Origin: Chryseobacterium binzhouense | GTDB lineage: Bacteria > Bacteroidota > Bacteroidia > Flavobacteriales > Weeksellaceae | DNA: 64,000 nt | Reading direction: 5' to 3' | NCBI RefSeq assembly: GCF_007474545.1 | Contig: NZ_VKOG01000001.1 | Coordinates: 62,001-126,000 of the forward strand | Shown: one piece after another, positions 31,663 through 40,911 of the stretch | Layout of the letters: the number at the start of each line of letters is the position of its first letter | Numbering within the stretch: position 1 is the first letter of the stretch | Position numbers and translations under genes: made by a program | The notes under the pieces: model-generated | Database searches by the model: none | Seen by the model: the letters and a program-made list of their open reading frames with translations, nothing else | What the model was told of the DNA's origin: nothing

Positions 31663-33354
31663 CTATTTCCTGGTTGTAGCTTCTTTTGCTGCACTTTGTA
31701 ATATTTTTTCCAAAATTCTCAATGTAATAAGATACGTTGGTTTTACACCCGTCAATCCCAAACCACCTGAAGAAAGCGTACTTCCAGTTTCCAGAGGGTT
31801 ATCTGAAGCATAATAGGCGTAACACACAAATAAATCCGGTGCAATATGATGTCTGATTTTAGAAGCAACCTGAATCGCTTTCTGATAGTGTGCTCCTTCC
31901 ATTTCAAGTCCGATGGCTTTCCAAGAAGTATTCATGAAGTAGGAAAGAATATCTCTGTTTTGCAGTGAAGTTCCCAAAACGGTAATCATAGGTCCTTCAA
32001 AAGCCCGAAGTTCGTCGTCTATAAAATCATCCAGCTTTAAAGCATTTTCAAAAGGATAATTATCTGCTGTTCCTTCAAAAATATGTGAAGTCGGGATCAT
32101 AATATCACCTTTTCCACCGGCAAGAATCCCCGCTTTCCCCATAATGGAAACAGATTTTACTTTCATCATATAGACTTCACCTTTCTGTTCAAACGGTCTC
32201 AGTAATTCATCCATGATTTCATACGCTTGCTCACCAAAAGCATAGTCGAAAACTAAAACGACATCATCACCGCTGAATTTAATACTGCTGAATGGTGTAT
32301 TTTTTAAATCAACAGATTTTAAATCAATAATCTGAACATCAATATTACTGCCGCTCTTATCATCAATATAGATTAAACCCTGATCCTGAGAATATTTCAG
32401 AACTTTATCCCGAAGATCTTTCTTGTTTGAAATTTCTTCATATAATTTATAGTCGACTTCTTTTGCTTGCTTTTTATTCAATGCATCATTCGCAAACAGC
32501 ATATTTTTCACAGAATGCATATTGGCAGAAATAATGTGAAGCGGTCTCATGTGAAGATCGTTTTCAAATAAAACTTCCTTTAGTTTATGAGCCCATTTTT
32601 CGCCAAAATAATGATGCCCTACTCTTTCTTTTAAAATAGCACTGAAGTAAACCTCTCTTTCTCTAGTTTCTTTGGCATCTTCAAGACTTACTTTGCCTAA
32701 ATGATAGATGATTTTAAATAATCTGTCAGGATTTTCATCGTCCCCAAAAGTATTATAAGCGTTCAAGGTTTCGTCAAATGTTCTTCCTATTAAAGAAGAC
32801 AGATGAATCAGGGCAACTTCTTTTTCTTTTCTGCTGAATTTTTTTTCGCCTTTTACTACCTCTTCAATAATTTTGAAGGCTCTGGTCGGCTTCCAGTTTT
32901 CCTCCTGAATGAAGGCAAGATTTCTTATTTTGTCTGCTTCAATGAACAGAAATGTTAAGTGAGTAAGAATATCATAAATTTCTGAACGACCCAGAAGAAC
33001 CTCAATATTCATTTGGTGTTCATCTATTCTGTAACAGTTTCTTCTTCTTTTTTTTGGAACAATTGGCTCAAAACTTCCTTTATCAAAACCTTCATCTGAT
33101 GTAAGATGTATAAAAGCACATTCCTCAATACCTTCTGGAAGCCTGTCTAAAACATACATCAAACCATTGAGTTCCAATTTGCTTGGAATACTCATGGTAC
33201 CGTAAATTTCCGGATTGATCGTCTTCAACAAACTTCTAATGCTTTCTCCTGAAACTCCGCTCGGCTTAAAAAACCCTCTATAAAACAGGTGTCTCATAGA
33301 AATGTATAGTCTTTCAATTGCCTCGGTGGTTTCTCTCGCTCTAGAATTTGTCAT
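31663..33354 (-). CDS. Large conserved protein of unknown function (DUF6909-like)
   Basis: A 563-residue cytoplasmic protein, no signal peptide or membrane helix. It begins NSRARETTEAIERLYISMRHLFYRGFF and is rich in charged helices in the first 300 residues. The C-terminal half has alternating strands and helices with nucleotide-fold-like glycine patterns (VSIMGKAGILAGGKGDIMIP; YYASDNPLETGSTLSSGGLG). The latter recalls nucleoside-phosphorylase-type sequences, but no catalytic motif is certain. It probably belongs to a family limited to Bacteroidota (DUF6909 from memory). It is head-to-head with glutamine synthetase III, 373 bp apart. Confidence 0.65.
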   Translation of the reverse strand: MTNSRARETTEAIERLYISMRHLFYRGFFKPSGVSGESIRSLLKTINPEIYGTMSIPSKLELNGLMYVLDRLPEGIEECAFIHLTSDEGFDKGSFEPIVPKKRRRNCYRIDEHQMNIEVLLGRSEIYDILTHLTFLFIEADKIRNLAFIQEENWKPTRAFKIIEEVVKGEKKFSRKEKEVALIHLSSLIGRTFDETLNAYNTFGDDENPDRLFKIIYHLGKVSLEDAKETREREVYFSAILKERVGHHYFGEKWAHKLKEVLFENDLHMRPLHIISANMHSVKNMLFANDALNKKQAKEVDYKLYEEISNKKDLRDKVLKYSQDQGLIYIDDKSGSNIDVQIIDLKSVDLKNTPFSSIKFSGDDVVLVFDYAFGEQAYEIMDELLRPFEQKGEVYMMKVKSVSIMGKAGILAGGKGDIMIPTSHIFEGTADNYPFENALKLDDFIDDELRAFEGPMITVLGTSLQNRDILSYFMNTSWKAIGLEMEGAHYQKAIQVASKIRHHIAPDLFVCYAYYASDNPLETGSTLSSGGLGLTGVKPTYLITLRILEKILQSAAKEATTRK

Positions 33355-33699
33355 ATATTTAAATTTTTTATAAAAAGTCTGCTAAGTTACGAAAAATATT
33401 TTAAATGAAATTATTTGTTTGCTACCCAGCGTTTTAATAACCTAAATCCAATATAAATATTTCTTATTTTTAAAATTAAAGATTTTCGTCGCTTGTTTAA
33501 AAGTTACCGGAATAAATTTTCTTAACATTAAATATTGCTGTTTTAAAGTTCCTTTTAATCTCTCATATATTAATAGATATAAAACTTCAATTTGAAACTT
33601 ATCCCTTTTAAAAACCCATTCTATTTTAAAAAATATATTAAATTTTAAAAGCACCCCTTAAATTTCTAGGGTTAAAATTTTTTCAATTAGTTTTTTTTG

Positions 33700-33707
33700 T
33701 AAATTTG
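33700..33707 (+). promoter_or_regulatory. -7 promoter box of glnN
   Basis: TAAATTTG, 20 nt before the glnN ATG. The rest of the 33355-33727 interval is AT-rich; a 70-codon minus-strand frame in it has no recognisable protein character. I see no clear binding site. Confidence 0.5.
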
Positions 33708-33727
33708 CCCTATAAAATCAACCCAGT

Positions 33728-35923
33728 ATGTCAACTTTAAGATTCAAAGCGTTAGAAACTTTACCATTCAAGGACTTCAGAAGAGATAATTCTGTAGAAG
33801 TTCCCGTGAAATTGTCAGAATTATTCTGCCAGAATGTTTTCTCAGAAGAGACAATGAGAGAATATTTAACAAAGGAAGCATTCCAGTCTATTATGGATGC
33901 AGTAAAAAAGGGAAGCAAAATCCAGAGACACATTGCGGATCAGGTTGCGGTAGCCATGAAAGATTGGGCAATGAGCAAAGGAGTGACTCACTACACTCAC
34001 TGGTTTCAGCCTTTGACAGGTTCTACTGCAGAGAAGCATGACTCATTCTTCACGCCAATCGAAGGAGGAAGAGCAATCGAAAGATTCAGTGGAAATTTAC
34101 TGATCCAGCAGGAACCAGATGCGTCTTCTTTTCCGAATGGAGGTATCAGAAACACTTTTGAAGCAAGAGGTTACACCGCCTGGGATCCAACATCACCTGC
34201 ATTTATCATGGGAACTACTTTATGTATTCCTTCAATCTTCATTTCTTATACCGGAGAAACTTTAGATTATAAAGCGCCTCTTTTAAGAGCATTAAATGCC
34301 GTAGATGAAGCTGCAACCAACGTAATGCAGTATTTCGACAAAAACGTAACAAAAGTAACGCCTACTTTAGGTTGGGAGCAGGAGTATTTCCTGGTTGATT
34401 CTGCTTTGTATCAATCCCGTCCGGATTTGGTTTTAACAGGCAAAACATTATTAGGACACTCTCCAGCAAAAGGACAGCAGTTAGACGACCATTATTTCGG
34501 TTCTATTCCTACAAGAGTAATGAATTTCATGAAAGAGCTGGAAGTGGAATGTATGAAATTGGGTATTCCTGTAACAACAAGACACAACGAGGTTGCCCCA
34601 AACCAATTTGAGCTGGCTCCAATGTTTGAAGAAGTAAACGTTGCAGTAGACCACAACTCTTTGTTGATGGATGTTATGGCAAGAACTGCTCACAGACATC
34701 ATTTCCATATTTTATTTCACGAAAAACCATTTGCCGGGGTAAACGGAAGCGGAAAGCACAACAACTGGTCTTTAGCAACCAATACCGGTGAAAATCTTTT
34801 AAGCCCGGGAAAAAACCCTAAAAAAAACTTACAGTTCTTAACGTTCTTCGTAAATACAATTAAGGCTGTTCACGAATATGCAGATCTTTTGAGAGCAAGT
34901 ATCGCCTCTGCAAGCAATGACCACAGATTAGGAGCCAATGAAGCTCCACCGGCAATTATTTCCGTATTCATCGGAAGCCAGTTGTTCAGAGTTTTGGAAG
35001 AGCTTGAAAAAGTAACAGAAGGAAAACTTTCACCAGACGAAAAAACAGATTTAAAACTAAATGTAGTAGGAAAAATTCCTGAGATTTTGCTGGACAACAC
35101 CGACAGAAACAGAACTTCTCCATTTGCATTTACAGGAAATAAATTCGAAATCAGAGCGGTAGGTTCTTCTGCAAACTGTGCAGAATCTATGACGGTTATG
35201 AACACAATTGCCGCAAAACAATTAAACGATTTCAGAAAAGAAGTAGACGCTTTAATTGAAAAAGGACTGAAGAAAGACGAAGCTATTTTCAATGTACTGA
35301 GAGAGTACATCAAACAGTGCAAAAACATCATGTTTGAAGGTGACGGATATTCTGATGACTGGGCTCTGGAAGCCGAAAAAAGAGGTCTTAACAATCTAAA
35401 GACTACGCCGGAAGCTCTTAAACAGGAAATGGATGAGAAATTTTTGGCTCTTTACGAAGAAATGGGAATTTTCACACACAGAGAAGTTGAAGCAAGAAAC
35501 GAAATCAAGCTGGAAAAATATTCTACCGTTATTGATATTGAAGCAAGAGTATTAAGTGATATCGCAAGAAACCACATTATTCCTTCTGCTTTAAATTATC
35601 AGAACCGATTGATTGAAAACGTAAAAGGATTAAAAGAAATATTTGGTGATGAAGAATTCAGACCTTTGGCAAAAGAACAAATGAGTCTTATCACAAGTAT
35701 TTCTGAGAATATTTCTAAAATGAAGCTGGGCGTTGAAGATCTTATCAAAGCAAGAGAAGCTGCAAAAGCAGTTACAGATAGCCAAAAGCAGGCAGAAGAC
35801 TACTGCAACAAAGTAAAACCTTTATTTGATGTAATCAGAGAAGCATCGGATGATCTTGAAATGATGGTAGACGATGAGCTTTGGCCAATGACAAAATACA
35901 GAGAAATGTTATTTACAAGATAA
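33728..35923 (+). CDS. glnN: Glutamine synthetase type III (GlnN)
   Basis: A 731-residue GSIII, the large form of glutamine synthetase common in Bacteroidota, making glutamine from glutamate, ammonia and ATP. Family hallmarks include THYTHWFQPLTGSTAEKHD near residue 90, the active-site GWEQEYFLVD with metal-binding glutamates, NGSGKHNNWSLAT near 340 and a long helical C-terminal region. Length is diagnostic, since types I and II are about 350-470 residues. It is monocistronic with a strong terminator; nitrogen control is likely, but no binding site is recognisable. Confidence 0.96.
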   Translation: MSTLRFKALETLPFKDFRRDNSVEVPVKLSELFCQNVFSEETMREYLTKEAFQSIMDAVKKGSKIQRHIADQVAVAMKDWAMSKGVTHYTHWFQPLTGSTAEKHDSFFTPIEGGRAIERFSGNLLIQQEPDASSFPNGGIRNTFEARGYTAWDPTSPAFIMGTTLCIPSIFISYTGETLDYKAPLLRALNAVDEAATNVMQYFDKNVTKVTPTLGWEQEYFLVDSALYQSRPDLVLTGKTLLGHSPAKGQQLDDHYFGSIPTRVMNFMKELEVECMKLGIPVTTRHNEVAPNQFELAPMFEEVNVAVDHNSLLMDVMARTAHRHHFHILFHEKPFAGVNGSGKHNNWSLATNTGENLLSPGKNPKKNLQFLTFFVNTIKAVHEYADLLRASIASASNDHRLGANEAPPAIISVFIGSQLFRVLEELEKVTEGKLSPDEKTDLKLNVVGKIPEILLDNTDRNRTSPFAFTGNKFEIRAVGSSANCAESMTVMNTIAAKQLNDFRKEVDALIEKGLKKDEAIFNVLREYIKQCKNIMFEGDGYSDDWALEAEKRGLNNLKTTPEALKQEMDEKFLALYEEMGIFTHREVEARNEIKLEKYSTVIDIEARVLSDIARNHIIPSALNYQNRLIENVKGLKEIFGDEEFRPLAKEQMSLITSISENISKMKLGVEDLIKAREAAKAVTDSQKQAEDYCNKVKPLFDVIREASDDLEMMVDDELWPMTKYREMLFTR

Positions 35924-35949
35924 CATCTGTAAAGTTCCATATTAGTGAT

Positions 35950-35979
35950 AGTTCTCCGGTTTTTCCGGAGAACTTTTTT
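35950..35979 (+). terminator. Intrinsic terminator after glnN
   Basis: Perfect 10-bp stem AGTTCTCCGG / CCGGAGAACT with a 5-nt T loop and a T tail. Confidence 0.92.
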
Positions 35980-36050
35980 ATTGAAATCTAAGCATTTATT
36001 TAACAATAAAAGCACTTGTAATTATTGAAAAATAAAAGATCTACTTCTAT

Positions 36051-36146
36051 TATGTTAAAAAATCTTAATAAAAAAAACCGCCGGTTTGCCATAAATGGAA
36101 GCCTGCGGTTTGTTTTCTTTTAACATACTTAAAAAATATGTTAAAA
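36051..36146. repeat. Nested inverted-repeat element between glnN and the NlpC gene
   Basis: TATGTTAAAA (36051-36060) pairs with TTTTAACATA (36118-36127). Inside that, AAACCGC pairs with GCGGTTT around a GGTTTGCC-rich core. A further TATGTTAAAA copy at 36137-36146 can pair with the same TTTTAACATA. The inner hairpin followed by TTTGTTTTC resembles a terminator, but glnN already has one at 35950. Confidence 0.6.
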
Positions 36147-36203
36147 TGTGTTAAATCAAGAACCTGATAATACTCATATACAGGCACTTTTCTGGGGAAT
36201 ATC

Positions 36204-36211
36204 TACTTTTG
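36204..36211 (+). promoter_or_regulatory. -7 promoter box of the NlpC/P60 gene
   Basis: TACTTTTG, 52 nt before the ATG at 36264. Confidence 0.45.
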
Positions 36212-36263
36212 TATTGCTTTAGAGAAATAAATATTCCTTTTTAACACGGATAATAAAATTTAT

Positions 36264-36956
36264 ATGAAGAAAAGAGTTTTGTTTTATTTAGTTGCTTTTG
36301 TTTCTACATTATCATTACAATCTTGCGTTACCAACTATGTGGTATCAAAACCAGCAACTTATGCTAAAGAGTACAAAACAGATGCCAAACTAGCCGCAGT
36401 AGATACTCAATTGGAAAAGGATAAAAAATTGCTAATCAGTTCTTTTGTTTCAGAAAAAGCAGTTGCTTTATCCAATGCTAAAAATTCTTTGAAGAGTTTA
36501 GAAATTGCAAAAGCAATCAAGCACAGCAAAACAATTGACAATATTTTAGCCGAAGCATCTACTTACTTGGGAACACCTTACAGATATGGAGGAACTACAA
36601 GAAACGGAATAGATTGTTCAGCATTTGTTCTTTCAGTATTCGGAGCTGCTGCAGGTCTTAGCTTACCAAGAGTAGCCGCATCTCAGGCTCAGGAAGGAGA
36701 AAGTGTAGATAAAGAAAACCTTCAGAAAGGTGATTTGATTTTCTTTTCTCACGGTAGAAGAATATCTCACGTAGGAATTGTAGAAGAAGTTACTGAAGAT
36801 GGAGAAATAAAGTTTATTCACGCCGCAACTTCTAAAGGTGTCATGGTTTCTTCGCTGAATGATTCTTATTGGGGACCTAAATACAGATTCGCCAAAAGAG
36901 TAATCAACGAAAACGGAGAAAATTACAACAGCCTTGCATCTGCATCAGGATTTTAG
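36264..36956 (+). CDS. NlpC/P60 (C40) peptidoglycan endopeptidase lipoprotein
   Basis: A 230-residue lipoprotein (LSLQSC, lipidated C21) expected to cut peptide stems in peptidoglycan. After a helical spacer (residues ~50-95), the C40 domain begins at about residue 97 with TYLGTPYRYGGTTRNGIDCSAFV. C118 is the nucleophile, and the histidine lies in ISHVGIVEE, followed by FIHAATSKGV. The catalytic set is complete. Monocistronic, with own promoter box and terminator. Substrate bond not determinable. Confidence 0.93.
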   Translation: MKKRVLFYLVAFVSTLSLQSCVTNYVVSKPATYAKEYKTDAKLAAVDTQLEKDKKLLISSFVSEKAVALSNAKNSLKSLEIAKAIKHSKTIDNILAEASTYLGTPYRYGGTTRNGIDCSAFVLSVFGAAAGLSLPRVAASQAQEGESVDKENLQKGDLIFFSHGRRISHVGIVEEVTEDGEIKFIHAATSKGVMVSSLNDSYWGPKYRFAKRVINENGENYNSLASASGF

Positions 36957-36980
36957 TCTTAAATAATTGATTATATAAAT

Positions 36981-37010
36981 AAAGCCATCAGTTTTTGATG
37001 GCTTTAATTT
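36981..37010. terminator. Terminator after the NlpC gene, convergent with the mre operon
   Basis: Perfect AAAGCCATCA / TGATGGCTTT stem with a 5-nt loop and T/A-rich flanks. It lies 28 nt from the end of the minus-strand pentapeptide gene, so it may serve both. Confidence 0.85.
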
Positions 37011-37038
37011 TTGTTTATAATAATATGAATCAAAATAA

Positions 37039-37620
37039 CTAACTGTTTTTATCAACTTCTATATCAAGATGACGTAATAGACCATAAACTTCAGAAAGTG
37101 AAAATTTCGTCTTTCTGAGATTATTTTGGGCTGGATTAATTGTATAGTTAAAAGAAGTTCTCAAATCTGCTTTTTCCAAATTGGTTCTGTCGAAAATAGT
37201 CCCGCTTAAATCACAGTTTGAAATAACAGAGCTTGAAATATCAGCTTCAGAAAAATCAACTTCAATAAGCTTTGAATTCTTAAACTGAGTTTTTCTAATG
37301 GTTGATTTATAAAAGACAGAATTGTTCAAAGCACAACCCTCGAATTTAAAAGACATTCCAAATTCGTTACAGTCATTGAAAGTCATTCCGTACATTTTAC
37401 AGTCTTTAAAAGCAACTTCACGAAAAGCAGTTCCAATAAGTTTGGTCATGCTTAAGTTACTTTCGATAAATTCGCAGTCAGTAAATCTAAATCCGGAAAT
37501 ATTTAAGTATTCAAAATTACAGTTTCGGAAAGTACAGTTTTCATACTCGCCCAAATTTAAAGGTTTTTGAGTGAAATTTATATTTTCAAAACTTTCATCC
37601 GCAATGTAAATTTCTTTCAT
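37039..37620 (-). CDS. Pentapeptide-repeat protein
   Basis: A 193-residue soluble protein built of pentapeptide repeats A(D/N)LxX-like: CTFRNCNFEYLNISGFRFTDC, then ADISSSVISNCDLSGTIFDRTNLEKADL. These stack into a right-handed quadrilateral beta-helix. Some family members protect DNA gyrase from inhibitors, but most have no known job. It starts 20 nt after rodA ends and is probably the last gene of the mre operon. Confidence 0.9.
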   Translation of the reverse strand: MKEIYIADESFENINFTQKPLNLGEYENCTFRNCNFEYLNISGFRFTDCEFIESNLSMTKLIGTAFREVAFKDCKMYGMTFNDCNEFGMSFKFEGCALNNSVFYKSTIRKTQFKNSKLIEVDFSEADISSSVISNCDLSGTIFDRTNLEKADLRTSFNYTINPAQNNLRKTKFSLSEVYGLLRHLDIEVDKNS

Positions 37621-37640
37621 AGTAATATTTAATTTCCTTA

Positions 37641-38888
37641 TTAAACCAAGCTGTTTTTATCTGCGTAATTCAATTTGAAAAAGATAAATGTCAAGATTGA
37701 AAAGGCAAGCAAGGAACTGCCGCCATAACTAAAGTAAGGCAAAGGGATACCTACTGTTGGAAACAGCCCCATTACCATTCCTAAATTGATAGAAAAGTGC
37801 ATAAACAGAATAGACGCAAAGCAGTACCCGAAAACCCTGTTAAAGACAGATTTCTGCTGTTCAGAGAGATAATAAATCCTGCCAATGTAAATAAGGTAAA
37901 AAAGTACCAAAATTGTGCTTCCAAGGAAGCCCCACTCTTCACCCACCGTACAAAAAATATAGTCGGTTTCCTGCTCAGGAACAAATTTTCCCTGAGTAAC
38001 GGAACCTTCTCTGTAGCCTTTTCCCGTAAGTCCACCAGATCCGATTGCTGTTTTTGAATACAATAAATTATATCCAGATGTATCTCTAAATTCTCTTTCA
38101 CCTTTGTATAAAACCTCTACTCTTTCCTGCTGGTGTTTTGGTAATTTCTCAAAAATGATCGGCGAAATAAAAGACAAAGCTGCCAAGCCTAAAATTACCG
38201 CAACGCCGGGTAACAGATTATAAATATTTTTTCGAAGAAAGGCGGCATTAAAAAGAAACCAAAGCAGACCAATGAAAATGATAAATACAGTAAAATACCA
38301 TAAACTCCATCCTAATGGATCATTAAGGTAATTGGCTATTAGAAAAACCGATGCAAAAAGTGTCCCGATAAAAAAAAGCTGACCGCTAAGACCTTCCCTG
38401 TATAATGCTATAAAAAATGCCGTAAAAACAAGTAACGAACCCACATCCGGAATTGATAATACAACTACAGCAGGAATAGCAATAATTCCTAAAACGGTAA
38501 TTAAAGACTTTCGGTTGCTGAGATTAAATTCTGCTCCGGAAACATAATTTGCCAACATCAGCGCAACTCCTATTTTGGAAAATTCCACAGGCTGCATTGT
38601 AAAACTTCCGAATTTGTACCAGTTTTTCTGCCCCAGTATTTCTGTCCCGAAGACATGCAGACCCGCAAGCATCAGCACACCACCAATGTAAATGATCCCT
38701 GACATATTTTCGAAAAATTTGCTCCTGCTGAAAAAAATAATAATTCCAATAAAAATAGAAATCCCGAAAAACAAAAGCTGCTTTTTACCCAAACCCTCAT
38801 CTACACTATAAATATTGGCAATAGCGAAAACGCAGAGCAAGAAATACAAACCCAGTCCAATTTTATCTATTCCTTCTGTCCATTTCAT
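37641..38888 (-). CDS. rodA: RodA, rod-shape SEDS peptidoglycan glycosyltransferase
   Basis: A 415-residue SEDS-family membrane enzyme that polymerises glycan strands with PBP2 during elongation. Ten hydrophobic helices are visible. The conserved segment QQERVEVLYKG, then GSGGLTGKGYREGSVTQGKFVPEQETDYIFCTVGEEWG, is the RodA/FtsW signature, and GIPLPYFSYGGSSLL is near the C-terminus. The ATG at 38888 overlaps the end of mrdA by 26 nt. Operon mreB-C-D-mrdA-rodA. Confidence 0.95.
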   Translation of the reverse strand: MKWTEGIDKIGLGLYFLLCVFAIANIYSVDEGLGKKQLLFFGISIFIGIIIFFSRSKFFENMSGIIYIGGVLMLAGLHVFGTEILGQKNWYKFGSFTMQPVEFSKIGVALMLANYVSGAEFNLSNRKSLITVLGIIAIPAVVVLSIPDVGSLLVFTAFFIALYREGLSGQLFFIGTLFASVFLIANYLNDPLGWSLWYFTVFIIFIGLLWFLFNAAFLRKNIYNLLPGVAVILGLAALSFISPIIFEKLPKHQQERVEVLYKGEREFRDTSGYNLLYSKTAIGSGGLTGKGYREGSVTQGKFVPEQETDYIFCTVGEEWGFLGSTILVLFYLIYIGRIYYLSEQQKSVFNRVFGYCFASILFMHFSINLGMVMGLFPTVGIPLPYFSYGGSSLLAFSILTFIFFKLNYADKNSLV

Positions 38889-40911
38889 TGTTTTTTGGTT
38901 TTGGAGATTCTGACTGTAGTTTTTTCTGTAAAGCTTCTTTCTTTTTCTTTGCCTGATTCAGGCTGTCCTGCATTTTTTTGAGTTTTAGCGAGTCCGGTTT
39001 AGGCTCTTTGTACAGCCCTTTTCTTTTTAGATCAGCAATCCACTGCCTTTTATATTCGGGCATAAAGCTGGAGGTAACCATTTTTTTATACAGATGCTCT
39101 CGTTTGAGATCTCCCATGATGTATTTTTCAGCAATAACAGTTGACGCCGGACCTGCCCATGTTGCACCAAAACCTGCATGTTCCATTACAGCAACTACCA
39201 CAATCTTTGGTTTGTCTGCAGGGGCAATCAATACAAAGATTGAGTTATCTTTCCCTTGCGGAACCTGCGCTGTTCCTGTTTTTGCAAGTTGCGTAAAATC
39301 ATTTGATTTCAATCCTCTTGCTGTTCCGGCAAGTACCACCGCTTCCATTCCTTTCAATACAGGATCAAAATGTTTTTTATCTACTAAAGTCTGATGTCTT
39401 TTCTTAAACCTTGGGTCCGGATTTGGCTTTCCGTCAATAGATTTAACGATATGCGGTGTGTAATACCATCCTTTATTTGCAATTGCTGCTACATAATTGG
39501 CAAGCTGAATTGGAGTAACGAGTACATCTCCCTGTCCCATTCCGTTGTAGATAGCTCCGGTTGACATTTCGTCCCAGTCTTTAAAATCCTGTCTTTTAGA
39601 TCCGCTGGCTTTCATAATTGCCTTGAATCTTCTTTCGTAAAAGTCTCCGGAAGGAATTCTTCCCTTTGCTCCGACAGCAAAATCGTTATTCAGGAATTCA
39701 CCAACTCCGAAACTACTCATTATTTTCTTCCATTCATCCACACCCCGTGAAGGATTTCCTGGATATTTTTTAATTATTTTAATGAATGCATAGGTAAAAA
39801 AACAGTTGCTGGAAACCTGAATAGAAGGAATCAGCGGATCTGCACCGCCGTGACCTTTAATTCTTTTTCCTTTATAATAAAACCCGCCACCACAAGGAAA
39901 AATCGTTTTTTCGTCCATTACACCCATCTGCATCGCTGCCAAAGCAGTTAATAGCTTAAAGGTTGATCCGGGAGGATAAGCTGCCTGTAAAGAACGGTCA
40001 AAAGTAGGCTTATTCTCGTAAATAGTATCTTTTGATAAGGCATAAAGATTTTTAGACTTATTGGGACCTGTGAAAAGATTAGGATCAATATCCGGTCCTG
40101 TCGCCGCCACCAAAACCTCACCGTTGTTAGGATCAAGAGCTACAATTGCGCCATGTTTGTTGACAAGCATTTCTTCTGCCATTCTCTGCAGATCATAGTC
40201 AATAGTTAAAGTTATGTCTTTTCCTGTTACGACATCACGATCCAGAGTTCCGTTTTTGTATGGACCAACATTTCTTAGCTTAATGTCTTTCTGAATGTAT
40301 TTAACACCCTTTATTCCTCTCAATTCTTTTTCATAAGACTTTTCCACGCCTGTCTTACCAATAAGATCTCCAGGAAGATAATATATGGAGTCTTTTTTAA
40401 TTTCACGATCGTTAACTTCACTCGTATATCCCAGCAAATTCCCGGAAGTTGATACTTCATATTGCCTCTGAGGACGCTGAACGATATTGAATGCCGGATA
40501 TTTGAATATAATTTCCTGCACTCTGGCAATGTCTTCTCTGCTCAAGTCTTTCAGAAAAGTCATGGGTGTAAGTTTGGAATAATATTTTTCAGTCTTAATT
40601 TTATTAATCCTGTTGATAAAGTCCTTTTCAGTAATTTTCATTAAATTACAAAAAGCTGCAGTATCAAAATCGGGCTTCATCAATGCCTGGGTAAAAGAAA
40701 TTTCATACGCAGGCTGATTCCCAACCAAAATTTTTCCGTTTCTGTCGAAAATAACGCCGCGCTGTGGAATGACGTATTCAGTCTTGATGGAAGTATTCGC
40801 AGCATTAAGAGCATACCGGTCGGTAAACAGTTGCAAATAAGAAAGTCTTGCTATAAAAATTACAGCAATGATGATAAGAATAGATAAGATTTTTAAATGA
40901 CGTGGGTTCAA
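38863..40911 (-). CDS. mrdA: Penicillin-binding protein 2 (MrdA), elongation transpeptidase
   Basis: Class B PBP that crosslinks peptidoglycan in the lateral wall. A membrane anchor (residues ~8-26) is followed by the dimerisation domain with RGVIFDRNGKILVGN. The transpeptidase shows S316-x-x-K (YPPGSTFK), SSN (QVSSNCF) and KTG (LAKTGTAQ). The 682-residue length includes a Lys-rich C-terminal extension beyond the catalytic domain (about residues 640-680). It overlaps mreD by 4 nt and rodA by 26 nt. Confidence 0.95.
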   Translation of the reverse strand: MNPRHLKILSILIIIAVIFIARLSYLQLFTDRYALNAANTSIKTEYVIPQRGVIFDRNGKILVGNQPAYEISFTQALMKPDFDTAAFCNLMKITEKDFINRINKIKTEKYYSKLTPMTFLKDLSREDIARVQEIIFKYPAFNIVQRPQRQYEVSTSGNLLGYTSEVNDREIKKDSIYYLPGDLIGKTGVEKSYEKELRGIKGVKYIQKDIKLRNVGPYKNGTLDRDVVTGKDITLTIDYDLQRMAEEMLVNKHGAIVALDPNNGEVLVAATGPDIDPNLFTGPNKSKNLYALSKDTIYENKPTFDRSLQAAYPPGSTFKLLTALAAMQMGVMDEKTIFPCGGGFYYKGKRIKGHGGADPLIPSIQVSSNCFFTYAFIKIIKKYPGNPSRGVDEWKKIMSSFGVGEFLNNDFAVGAKGRIPSGDFYERRFKAIMKASGSKRQDFKDWDEMSTGAIYNGMGQGDVLVTPIQLANYVAAIANKGWYYTPHIVKSIDGKPNPDPRFKKRHQTLVDKKHFDPVLKGMEAVVLAGTARGLKSNDFTQLAKTGTAQVPQGKDNSIFVLIAPADKPKIVVVAVMEHAGFGATWAGPASTVIAEKYIMGDLKREHLYKKMVTSSFMPEYKRQWIADLKRKGLYKEPKPDSLKLKKMQDSLNQAKKKKEALQKKLQSESPKPKNNEMDRRNR

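Noticed and set aside
33442-33654. Minus-strand 70-codon frame in the gap before glnN
   Set aside because: AT-rich, Lys/Phe/Tyr-loaded with no domain or promoter; best explained by low GC.
34870-35394. Minus-strand 174-codon frame inside glnN
   Set aside because: Long, but entirely opposite a highly conserved GSIII region; Ser/Leu-rich composition is what the reverse of this codon use gives.
38978-39394. Plus-strand 138-codon frame inside mrdA
   Set aside because: Antisense to the conserved transpeptidase domain; no independent evidence.
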